20,436 bases of DNA from a virus: IMG/VR virus record IMGVR_UViG_3300006793_000378, positions 1 to 20,436 of that record. The stretch is one strand, 5' to 3'. Position 1 is the stretch's first letter. Each line of letters begins with the position of its first letter. The notes under the pieces were generated by a model. It saw only the letters and a list, made by a program, of their open reading frames with translations, was not told the origin of the DNA and made no database searches. Made by a program: the position numbers and the translations under genes. This document shows positions 13,629 to 20,436 of this stretch, piece after piece.

Positions 13629-14561
13629 ATGCAAATACTTGGAGTAAATATTTCACATAATCCTTCTATATGTGTTTATGAAAACGGTAAAGTTAAAAAA
13701 TTTTATAATGAAGAACGTTTTATATTGAAGAAAAATACACAACTTAGTTACGAGCCTTTTGAACTTTTTCAATCAATACATCAAAAAATAAATTTTAAAA
13801 TAGATACAGTTTGTTACGCATCTTTTGGCAGAAACAGAGCTTATTACCCTTTATCTGACAATGACATAATCAACATATTACAAAAACAACTTAATTTTCC
13901 TAATTATTATTTTAATGAAAAGGAACATCACTTATACCATGCTGTCTCATCTTTTTATTTTAGTGAATTTGATGAGGCTGCTGCGATAGTTGTAGATGGA
14001 GGAGGAGCGTGTAAATTTTACATCCCTTATGAAGAGATTGAGTCTATATATTTAATTAATAACAAAAAAGTTTTACCAGTTTATAAACATCAAACTAATG
14101 AAAGAGCAAGTTTTGATGCTGAAAATGTAGTTTCGTTTGAATCTTTTGAGTACAAACATGGTTATCTTAATAAATTTTCTAATAAACTTATGGGGGGTGC
14201 TCTTTTTACAGCTACCTGTAAAAAAAATGGTTTTGTGGATGGTAATGACGCGGGTAAACTAATGGGTTTAGCATCTTATGCAAACTGCGATAAAAAATAT
14301 GATTTAGACTATAATAAAGTAAACGCAGCACAAGAAACACAACAAAAAACTTTTAATGATACATGCTTGTTGATAGATAGAGCAAAAGGATATAGTAAGA
14401 ATATTTTGTTATCTGGTGGTTATTTTTTAAACTGTTCTAATAATTTTAAATATGTAAAAAAATATCCAGAGCTTAATTTTTTTGTTGATCCCATACCACA
14501 CGATCCTGGGACAGCCATAGGAGCAGCAATTTATTATGATAATTATAAAAGAAGAATATAA
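13629..14561 (+). CDS. Carbamoyltransferase, N-terminal half (NodU/TobZ family)
   Basis: The sequence matches the N-terminal (Kae1-like) domain of O-carbamoyltransferases, which make carbamoyl-AMP from carbamoyl phosphate and ATP and move the carbamoyl group to a hydroxyl. Visible motifs are LGVNISHNPSICV at 4-16, HHLYH at 100-104 (metal-binding histidines), EAAAIVVDGGG at 116-126, GKLMGLASY at 209-217, LSGGYFLNC at 261-269, and HDPGTAIGAA at 291-300. It stops after 310 residues where a single-chain enzyme would continue; the remainder lies in the next frame. The start has no clear ribosome binding site. The substrate may be a sugar of a surface glycan, as the following glycosyltransferases suggest. 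Confidence 0.8.
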   Translation: MQILGVNISHNPSICVYENGKVKKFYNEERFILKKNTQLSYEPFELFQSIHQKINFKIDTVCYASFGRNRAYYPLSDNDIINILQKQLNFPNYYFNEKEHHLYHAVSSFYFSEFDEAAAIVVDGGGACKFYIPYEEIESIYLINNKKVLPVYKHQTNERASFDAENVVSFESFEYKHGYLNKFSNKLMGGALFTATCKKNGFVDGNDAGKLMGLASYANCDKKYDLDYNKVNAAQETQQKTFNDTCLLIDRAKGYSKNILLSGGYFLNCSNNFKYVKKYPELNFFVDPIPHDPGTAIGAAIYYDNYKRRI

Positions 14562-15066
14562 AGCAGTAGAAGTATTACTTAGTCAAAAACCATTGGTATT
14601 GTTTTATGGTGATAGTGAGTGGGGGGCAAGAGCATTAGGCCATAGATCTATTTTGTTTGATGCTAGAAATAAAGATGCAAAAAATATTGTAAACAAATTG
14701 AAAAAAAGGGAATGGTGGAGACCTCTAGCAGGAACAGTATTATTAGAATATGCACATGAATATTTTGATTTAGCCACTCTTAAAGAAAGTCCACATATGT
14801 CTTTTGCGGTAGATGCTAAAGAAAAGGCTAAAACAGAAGTGCCTTCAATTGTACATGTAGATAATACTTGCAGAATACAAACTTTAACAAAAAAACAAAA
14901 CAAGCCTTTTTACAATTTAATAAAGCATTTTTACGACAAAACTGGCGTTCCTATGTTGTTAAATACATCGTTTAATTTAGCTGGCTATCCAATTGTAGAG
15001 GACGACTTGCATTTAAAATTAACAGTGTTAAATTCTGAATTTAAAAGTGTTTACATTCCACAATAA
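14536..15066 (+). CDS. Carbamoyltransferase, C-terminal half, in the +1 frame
   Basis: This ORF carries the other domain of the same enzyme: GARALGHRS at 30-38, KREWWRPLAGTVL at 57-69 and TGVPMLLNTSFN at 136-147. These match the conserved C-terminal motifs (GPRALGxRS, REWFRPxAP, GVPxLLNTSFN), with Pro replaced by Ala at residue 31 and Pro-like spacing elsewhere kept. It begins 26 nt before the first half ends and lies one base off its frame, with no clear ribosome binding site. It may be a separate subunit made by coupling, the product of programmed frameshifting, or a sequencing or mutational frameshift. It is shorter than the usual family domain, since some linker is missing. Confidence 0.75.
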   Translation: MIIIKEEYKAVEVLLSQKPLVLFYGDSEWGARALGHRSILFDARNKDAKNIVNKLKKREWWRPLAGTVLLEYAHEYFDLATLKESPHMSFAVDAKEKAKTEVPSIVHVDNTCRIQTLTKKQNKPFYNLIKHFYDKTGVPMLLNTSFNLAGYPIVEDDLHLKLTVLNSEFKSVYIPQ

Positions 15067-15084
15067 AATAATTATAAGTAAAGT

Positions 15085-15261
15085 ATGACTGTATATCAAA
15101 AAATTAAATGTAAAACTAAAACAATCTATAGAAGTATTAAAACTAATAAAAGATATGAAACTGAAGAGGCTTTTTTAAAAGAACATCCTAAAGAGGATTT
15201 AGCAACTGATGTTGAAGTGCTAGTTCCTGATCTTCCGATGTTTAGTAAAACAAAAATATGA
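15085..15261 (+). CDS. Small protein between modification genes, 58 aa
   Basis: This ORF begins TVYQKIKCKTKTIYRSIKTN, then RYETEEAFLKEHPKEDLATD, and ends EVLVPDLPMFSKTKI. The mix of beta strand, acidic helix and second strand looks like a folded small domain, perhaps a partner of an enzyme. Similar short proteins occur in marine phages in my recollection, without a known function. Its ATGA junction couples it to the glycosyltransferase gene. Confidence 0.6.
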   Translation: MTVYQKIKCKTKTIYRSIKTNKRYETEEAFLKEHPKEDLATDVEVLVPDLPMFSKTKI

Positions 15262-16190
15262 AACCAGCAGGCGGAACAGAACTACAACATGAATTTTTAA
15301 AGAAGCACGTAGCTTCAGAATTATTAGATCACTTCCAAATATGTACATCAGTGCCGGGCAAAGTTCCTATAGCAGCTAATAAAATAAATATACTTTGGCA
15401 AAAGATGGCACCCGATCAGCCACACTTTCAAGAATTTTTTAAAGACCCAGAGCAAATAAAACAATATGATTATTATGTATTTAATAGTCATTGGAATTAT
15501 GAACAATTTCGTAAGCAGTTTAATATACCATTAGAAAGATGTACTGTAATTAAAAACGGAATACTTGATTTTAAAAAAAGAGACCCAGCACCTAAAAGAG
15601 ATAAAATTAAATTAATATATCATCCAACTCCTTGGAGAGGTTTGTCTATTTTACTAGGAGCCATGCAACTCATAGAGAACAAAAACATAGAATTAGATGT
15701 TTATAGTAGTACACAAATATACGGTGATGATTTTAAAAAAGAAAACGATCCAGGATATCAAGCATTATATGACCAAGCAAAAAAATTACCCAATGTAAAT
15801 TACATAGGCTACAAATCTAATGAATATATACTTGAAAACTTACATACTTATGATGCTTTTGTTTATCCTAATATATGGGAGGAGACATTCTGTATCTCTG
15901 CACTTGAATCATTAGCTTGTGGTTTATTTGTAGTAACAACGGACAACGGAGCACTCTACGAAACTTGCTCAGAGTTTCCCGTATATGTTCCATACGATAA
16001 TAATTTTAAAAATTTAGCTCATCAATTTGCAGCTATAATTGATGGAATACCAGATCAAATAAATTCAAAAGGCTGCCATAATCATCTTAGGTATCAATCT
16101 AATTTTTTTAATCATTTTTATAACTGGAAAAACATAGCAGGACAGTGGGAGCAGTTTTTGAAAGGAGCTTTAAATGCAAGACCCCAATAA
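15258..16190 (+). CDS. Glycosyltransferase, GT-B fold (family 4-like)
   Basis: This 310-residue protein has the GT4 signature near its C-terminal half: YPNIWEETFCISALESLACG, with Glu209 and Glu217 as the E-x7-E pair that binds the sugar nucleotide. Other marks are GGTEL near the N-terminus and a HPTPWRGLSILL stretch at 122-133, which is the usual start of the second Rossmann domain. Length is slightly below the usual 350-400, because the N-terminal domain is short. It would transfer a sugar to a glycan, protein or nucleic-acid acceptor; the acceptor is unknown. It is coupled at its start and overlaps the next gene by 17 nt. Confidence 0.85.
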   Translation: MKPAGGTELQHEFLKKHVASELLDHFQICTSVPGKVPIAANKINILWQKMAPDQPHFQEFFKDPEQIKQYDYYVFNSHWNYEQFRKQFNIPLERCTVIKNGILDFKKRDPAPKRDKIKLIYHPTPWRGLSILLGAMQLIENKNIELDVYSSTQIYGDDFKKENDPGYQALYDQAKKLPNVNYIGYKSNEYILENLHTYDAFVYPNIWEETFCISALESLACGLFVVTTDNGALYETCSEFPVYVPYDNNFKNLAHQFAAIIDGIPDQINSKGCHNHLRYQSNFFNHFYNWKNIAGQWEQFLKGALNARPQ

Positions 16191-17010
16191 ACCAATGTGG
16201 TTTGATAAGAAAGATAAAGATAAAGATATAAAAGTTCATGAGATTAAAGCAAAAAAATATTCTATCTTTGTAGCCACACCATGCCATAGTGAATTATCAC
16301 TACATTATTTTCAGGCTTGTTTAGAGTTCCAAAAGGTTTGTATGAAGAATAACATATTAACTTCTTTTCAAGTTATGAAATCTTCTTTAGTTACACAAGG
16401 TAGAAATTTATGTGTATCTAGTTTTATGGAGAGTAAAGACACACATTTATTATTTGTGGATTCAGATATAGAATTTCAAGCACAATCTGTATTTAAAATG
16501 GTTGCTGCAGATAAAGGTGTTATATCTGTGCCTTACCCACTTAAACAGCTTATGTGGGATAAGTGTTGGGAAAGAGTGCAAAACGGTTCAATAAAAAATG
16601 CAAAAGATTTAAAATTTAAAGGTCTCTACACATACCCTATGAAAGTAGTAAATGAAAAAGATATAAAAATAGATAAAGAGGGAGTTATTGAAGTAACGCA
16701 TTCTCCTACTGGATGTATGTTAATTAAGAGAGAGGTTATAGAAAAAATGATCAAGGCTTATCCCGAAAAAGAAATAGCGCAGAAAACTGTGGTAAATGGA
16801 GAGTTAATTAACAGACCTTTCTTTTATAATCTATTTGATACTGAGTTTGATCAGTCCACAAAAACCTACCTAGGAGAAGATTTTGCGTTCTGTAGAAGAT
16901 GGAGAAACATAGGCGGTAAGTGTTATGCCCTAATAACCGACCGTATTACACATGTTGGCGAACACCAATATCGAGGGTGCTTTGCCGATGAGTTGATAAA
17001 GGTAGACTAA
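16174..17010 (+). CDS. Glycosyltransferase, GT-A fold
   Basis: The protein contains SIFVATPCHSELSLHYF near 30-46, a QGRNLCVSSFM stretch, and a DxD-like motif DSD (Asp96-Ser-Asp98), which would bind a metal and the nucleotide sugar. GEDFAFCRRW (acidic pair at 235-236) and HVGEH (His260 and His264) follow, as in phage and viral GT-A enzymes. It starts with an unusually charged, Lys/Asp-rich head (residues 11-25). An AAAGGAG ribosome binding site is just before the ATG. It is probably made with the upstream glycosyltransferase, and both with the carbamoyltransferase. The sugar and acceptor are unknown. Confidence 0.8.
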   Translation: MQDPNKPMWFDKKDKDKDIKVHEIKAKKYSIFVATPCHSELSLHYFQACLEFQKVCMKNNILTSFQVMKSSLVTQGRNLCVSSFMESKDTHLLFVDSDIEFQAQSVFKMVAADKGVISVPYPLKQLMWDKCWERVQNGSIKNAKDLKFKGLYTYPMKVVNEKDIKIDKEGVIEVTHSPTGCMLIKREVIEKMIKAYPEKEIAQKTVVNGELINRPFFYNLFDTEFDQSTKTYLGEDFAFCRRWRNIGGKCYALITDRITHVGEHQYRGCFADELIKVD

Positions 17011-17058
17011 AATGTTAAACTTTCCTAATCTGCTAAATTAAGGAGAAAATATTTACAT

Positions 17059-18114
17059 ATGGCATGGCAAGCAATAGTCCCATACGCATTAGCCGCTTAC
17101 GGTGGGTATAAGGGTTATAAAGGATCTAAAGACGCTGGAGGTTCAGGACTTCAAAGATTATTAGCTGGAGCAACAGGAGCTGCAATGGGATACTACGGTG
17201 GTAAAATGATTCCAGGTGTTACAGCACCAGGAAGCCCTTTTGTTCCTTTCACACAACAACCTATTGTTCAAAGTATGTATTCTAGCATGCCCTTCCTAAA
17301 TCAAGGAGCAACACAAACAGGCACACTTGCAAATTTAAGAGGCCCTGCAGAATATGGTATGACAACTAGAGCAGGCGCAGCCGCGTCTAACCCCATTAAC
17401 AATAATCCACCCGGTGGATTGCAATCTATGTTTGATAAATTATTTAGAAGAGAAAGATGGGTAGGTGGTAAAGCTACAGGAGAAATGGAACTTAGTCCTG
17501 GTAAAATGGCATCAGCAATCGCAGCGGCCACTTACTTCGGTGGTGCGTTTGATCCTAAACCATTAGACATTTACACACCTACTTACAATTTAGGTGTTGC
17601 AGAATTACAAAAACAAAGAGGTGGTTTTAAATATATTGATCCTGTAACAGGAGATGAAAAAGTTTTTGATCAACCATACATACCTGAAGCTGATCCAGCA
17701 AATCAAGGTGACTTTAGACAAGGCCCTTATGCAATGGAGCATACCAGATTAAAAGAAGGTGGATTAGCAGAAGTAAAAAGATTTAATGAAGGTGGTATAA
17801 ACTATCTTCCAAGTAAAAGATCTCATGACGAAGACGATGCACATAATTATGTAAGAGCATCGGGTTATGTCGAAGATGGATCTGGCACAGGAGACAAAGA
17901 CGAAGATACAATGTTAGCTCAATTAGCAGATGGAGAATTTGTAACAAGAGCAGATGGAGTATTAGGCGCAGGAATCATAGCAGGTGCGAATCCAGAGAGT
18001 TTCAAAGACATGCGTGAAAAAGGTGCACGATACTTCTACGAACAACAAAAACGATACAAAAGAGTTTTTGATTTATTAGAGGGAAGTAGAAATGCACAAG
18101 CCAAAGCCAATTAA
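17059..18114 (+). CDS. Phage protein with Gly/Ala-rich N-terminus (virion-associated)
   Basis: Residues 5-60 are Gly/Ala/Tyr-rich and hydrophobic (VPYALAAYGGYKGYKGS, LLAGATGAAMGYYGG), probably a membrane-active or helical segment. Middle parts are Pro/Gln-rich. The C-terminus carries SGYVEDGSGTGDKDEDTMLAQLADGEF and ends in a helical basic tail, a pattern I recall from pelagiphage virion proteins. The acidic GTGDKDEDT stretch could bind calcium; this is inference. AAGGAG (17040-17045) is 13 nt from the ATG, a little long. It overlaps the following GNAT-like gene by 23 nt. Confidence 0.7.
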   Translation: MAWQAIVPYALAAYGGYKGYKGSKDAGGSGLQRLLAGATGAAMGYYGGKMIPGVTAPGSPFVPFTQQPIVQSMYSSMPFLNQGATQTGTLANLRGPAEYGMTTRAGAAASNPINNNPPGGLQSMFDKLFRRERWVGGKATGEMELSPGKMASAIAAATYFGGAFDPKPLDIYTPTYNLGVAELQKQRGGFKYIDPVTGDEKVFDQPYIPEADPANQGDFRQGPYAMEHTRLKEGGLAEVKRFNEGGINYLPSKRSHDEDDAHNYVRASGYVEDGSGTGDKDEDTMLAQLADGEFVTRADGVLGAGIIAGANPESFKDMREKGARYFYEQQKRYKRVFDLLEGSRNAQAKAN

Positions 18115-18547
18115 ACCTGACATATCTGTTTTATCAGTTGAGCCAAAATATATAGATAAGTTTTGGCCTTTATGTGATTTTATGGTTGCAGAGGCCTTAA
18201 AGTATTCAGGTGGTTCTGCTGAGCCTAAATATATAAAAGAATTACTTAAAAAAGACGAGGCACAAATGTTTCTTGTATTTGGTAGTGACGAAGATGAATT
18301 AAACCAAGTCTTTGCATTATTTGTAACTCGTATTGCCGCCTTACCTAACTACAGCCAACTCGAAGCTATTATCTGTACGGGAAGAAAAAGGCATTTATGG
18401 GAGGACAAGATAGTGAATACTGTTACAAAATTTGCTAAACTAAATGGATGCAAAAAATTAAGTTTTTGGGTAAGACCTGGTTGGGCAAGAGTTTCAAAAA
18501 AATGGGGTTGGAAAGCTAAACACATACAAATGGAAAGAGAAGTTTAA
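18092..18547 (+). CDS. GNAT-like protein, internal virion protein A type
   Basis: This 151-residue protein has the alpha/beta layout of GNAT acetyltransferases: LSVEPKYIDKFWPLCDFM helix, QMFLVFGSDEDELNQVFALFVTRI strands, an acidic EAIICTGR strand, KIVNTVTKFAKLNGCKKLSFWV, and a C-terminal WGWKAKHIQMERE. The usual acetyl-CoA loop is not clear, so it may have no enzymatic activity. T7 gp13-type internal virion proteins share this fold. It is placed between proteins of the same kind. It overlaps the upstream gene by 23 nt and joins the next by TAATG. Confidence 0.65.
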   Translation: MHKPKPIKPDISVLSVEPKYIDKFWPLCDFMVAEALKYSGGSAEPKYIKELLKKDEAQMFLVFGSDEDELNQVFALFVTRIAALPNYSQLEAIICTGRKRHLWEDKIVNTVTKFAKLNGCKKLSFWVRPGWARVSKKWGWKAKHIQMEREV

Positions 18548-19413
18548 TGGGAGTAATATCAAATATTTTTGGAGGAGGAAGTAAAGCTGCCCCTGCACCA
18601 TCAAGTGGAACAGGAATACAAACGTCAATTATAAGAGAAGCTCCTGGTATAGAAGAACGAAAAATAGAGTTAATGGATTTAGCTCGTGGAGTTGCACAGA
18701 AACCTGTAGCATTACCTTCTATGCAAGTTGCACCTTTTGGTGCTTTAGAGCAACAAGGATTAACAGCAGCAGGAACCACAGGAGTGGGTGCTCCAACAGT
18801 AACCTCGGGCATCGGACAACTACTTGCTGCACAAACACCTAACATAAATCAATTTTTTAATCCTTATCAATCTTATGTTGTAGATGAGATTAATAGACAA
18901 GCTGCACAAGCACAAAATCAATTGTCAGCAAACGCTGTAATGTCAGGTGCTTTTGGGGGAGGTAGAGAAGGTGTTGCTCAAGCAGAATTAGAAAGAGCTA
19001 GATTAGGTCAAGTAGGTTTAGCTCAACAAAGAGGTTTTGGAACAGCTTTACAAGCTGCTCAACAACAACAACAAATGCAAGGAACTATTGGAACTCAATT
19101 AGCTAATATAGGTTCAGGTCAACAACAAATGGCACAAGCTGATATTAATCAATTAATGCAAGCAGGGGGAGTACAAAGACAGTTAGCACAAAATACATTA
19201 GACGCAGCTAGACAATCACAATTACAACAAACTTATGAACCATACCAAAGAGCTGAATTTTTATCAAACATTTATGCTGCTGGTCCAAAATCACAATCAA
19301 CTATTGCTGCATCAACGCAACCACAAACAAGTCCATTAGCACAATCTATTGGAACTGGTATAAGCGCATTCCAAGCATTCCAAGGTATGCAGGGTGGCCA
19401 AGGGAGAGCCTAA
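18547..19413 (+). CDS. Gln/Ala-rich virion/ejection-type protein
   Basis: This 288-residue protein has a Gly/Ser/Pro-rich head and long Gln/Ala-rich helical parts (for example INRQAAQAQNQLSANAVMSG and LQAAQQQQQMQG) with heptad-like repeats, and a Gly-rich end. The composition fits the internal proteins that podoviruses eject with their DNA, which form helical, membrane-spanning tubes. There is no signal peptide or catalytic motif. TAATG junctions join it to the GNAT-like gene and to the next gene. Confidence 0.7.
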   Translation: MGVISNIFGGGSKAAPAPSSGTGIQTSIIREAPGIEERKIELMDLARGVAQKPVALPSMQVAPFGALEQQGLTAAGTTGVGAPTVTSGIGQLLAAQTPNINQFFNPYQSYVVDEINRQAAQAQNQLSANAVMSGAFGGGREGVAQAELERARLGQVGLAQQRGFGTALQAAQQQQQMQGTIGTQLANIGSGQQQMAQADINQLMQAGGVQRQLAQNTLDAARQSQLQQTYEPYQRAEFLSNIYAAGPKSQSTIAASTQPQTSPLAQSIGTGISAFQAFQGMQGGQGRA

Positions 19414-20436
19414 TGTCTCTCAATAAAGTTTTAAACAGACCATTGTTCAGGCAACAAGCTTTAAGAAAAGGTGTATTAAAACCATTACGTGCAAATTCAG
19501 GAACAATGGTTGGAATGACTGTCCCTGGAGGTGTACAAAATTATGTGCAAAAGGGTGGTGGTTTTTATGATCCTACAACGGGAAGATTAGTAGGAGGATT
19601 ACCAGCAAAAATAAATACCCCTCAAACACCTAGTTGGTGGTCAAAATTCAAAAGTGACATGGGTGGTGTTGGAAGAAATTGGAAAGACCCAAGATTTTTA
19701 CTAAGTGCTCCTTTTGGTATGGGTGGCGGCCTGACAAGAGGTGCTGGATCTATTGGTTTGTATCCTCTTATTGAAGAAGGAACAAGAAAACTTGGAATGA
19801 CAGGATTTCCAAAATTGGCTGCCGATGCAGCTATATCATATGGATTAGCTAAAAACCCATATGCTGCTGGTATAGGATTATTATACGGTGGTTATAGAGC
19901 ATCACGCCCATTAGTAGGAAGAGGTGTTGATTTAATTAAAGAAAGACCATTAGGTACAACTGCATCTAATAAAGATTTTATGCCTGGTGTTGAAGGTGCA
20001 CTAGGTGATCCTATCAAAACAGTATCGTTTGAAGAAATGGTTAAAAATAATAAGGGAGCTGGAAGATGGACCTCACGAGACTCTTCACAAACTGCAGACA
20101 GTGAAGCGCCAAAACCAGTACCTTCTAACATGAAACAAATTGCATCAGGAAGAGGGTCAGGAACTCCTGTGGCTAATGTTGGATATAGAGAATTTGATAA
20201 TGCAGTTGCAGGAGTAGTAAAACCAGATCAGTTAACTCAACCAGAAAACGAAACTAGAGTAGGAAATAGTACAGTAGTAGATTTAGAAAAAGTAGTAAAA
20301 AACGCTTCATTATCAGAAGATGAAAACATTAAAGTACCTAAAGATGAAGGATTAGTTGTTGCACCAGGGATTGAACCAAGCAAACCACCAGCACCTGTAA
20401 AAGAAAATACATTATCGACAGCTCAGAACATATATA
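19413..20436 (+). CDS. Large virion/ejection-type protein, truncated by window end
   Basis: The frame is open from ATG 19413 to the last base with no stop, giving at least 341 residues. The N-terminus is basic and Gly-rich (NKVLNRPLFRQQALRKGV). A hydrophobic Gly/Ala region at about 100-170 (PFGMGGGLTRGAGSIGLYPL, YAAGIGLLYGGYRASRP) could insert into membranes. The rest is Pro/Val/Lys/Glu-rich and likely extended. It follows a TAATG junction. The size and position suit a large internal virion protein. Its C-terminal part is outside the window, so any lytic domain would not be visible. Confidence 0.7.
   Translation, partial: MSLNKVLNRPLFRQQALRKGVLKPLRANSGTMVGMTVPGGVQNYVQKGGGFYDPTTGRLVGGLPAKINTPQTPSWWSKFKSDMGGVGRNWKDPRFLLSAPFGMGGGLTRGAGSIGLYPLIEEGTRKLGMTGFPKLAADAAISYGLAKNPYAAGIGLLYGGYRASRPLVGRGVDLIKERPLGTTASNKDFMPGVEGALGDPIKTVSFEEMVKNNKGAGRWTSRDSSQTADSEAPKPVPSNMKQIASGRGSGTPVANVGYREFDNAVAGVVKPDQLTQPENETRVGNSTVVDLEKVVKNASLSEDENIKVPKDEGLVVAPGIEPSKPPAPVKENTLSTAQNIY

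Noticed and set aside
17012-17041. Nine-codon ORF (MLNFPNLLN) before the gene at 17059
   Set aside because: It is too short to judge, lacks a clear ribosome binding site and could easily occur by chance, though it fills most of the gap.
1-20436. Search by eye for tRNA genes, CRISPR arrays, IS elements, integrase and attachment sites
   Set aside because: No cloverleaf-like set, spaced direct repeats, transposase motifs or terminal inverted repeats were seen.

Overview
The window looks like a stretch of a tailed-phage genome in its virion (late) module. It is AT-rich, every recognisable gene lies on the + strand, and genes are packed with 1-44 nt overlaps or gaps under 100 nt. No stretch over 100 nt lacks a plausible gene. 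Protein content (P22/SU10-type neck and adaptor proteins, a beta-propeller-like tail protein, internal virion/ejection-type proteins, several 2-oxoglutarate oxygenase-like proteins, many tiny basic proteins) and base composition resemble uncultured marine podoviruses, including phages of SAR11/Pelagibacter. The host assignment is inference from gene style, not something the sequence proves. I see no tRNA, integrase, transposase or CRISPR array.

Layout. (1) 1-3000: small conserved unknown proteins, an M15-type peptidase (likely endolysin), a 2OG-Fe(II) oxygenase-like protein, overlapping small basic genes, a beta-rich unknown protein, and a 25-residue cationic amphipathic peptide that could take part in lysis. 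(2) 3003-5267: neck/adaptor and virion structural proteins. (3) 5274-8243: a structured leader with a 22-codon micro-ORF, then two repeat-rich tail fibre-like proteins and a small fibre-associated protein. (4) 8283-10152: three genes that are not classic structural genes: a conserved cyanophage/pelagiphage protein and two 2OG oxygenase-like proteins. (5) 10225-13608: a large beta-propeller-like tail protein preceded by an extended -10 promoter-like site, two small structural proteins, a fourth 2OG oxygenase-like protein and a small Arg/Lys-rich protein. (6) 13629-17010: a modification cassette of a carbamoyltransferase split into two overlapping reading frames, a 58-aa protein and two glycosyltransferases. 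(7) 17059-end: proteins resembling internal virion/ejection proteins, with a GNAT-like gene between them. The last gene runs off the end.

How they may work together: structural genes build a short-tailed particle with a neck, tail tube or nozzle, fibres and ejection proteins. The M15 peptidase would open the cell wall. The four oxygenase-like proteins, carbamoyltransferase and glycosyltransferases suggest chemical modification of virion proteins or of host surface glycans. No substrate can be read from the sequence. The most distinctive points are the density of 2OG oxygenase-like genes, the split carbamoyltransferase, the candidate lysis peptide and the hairpin-embedded micro-ORF.
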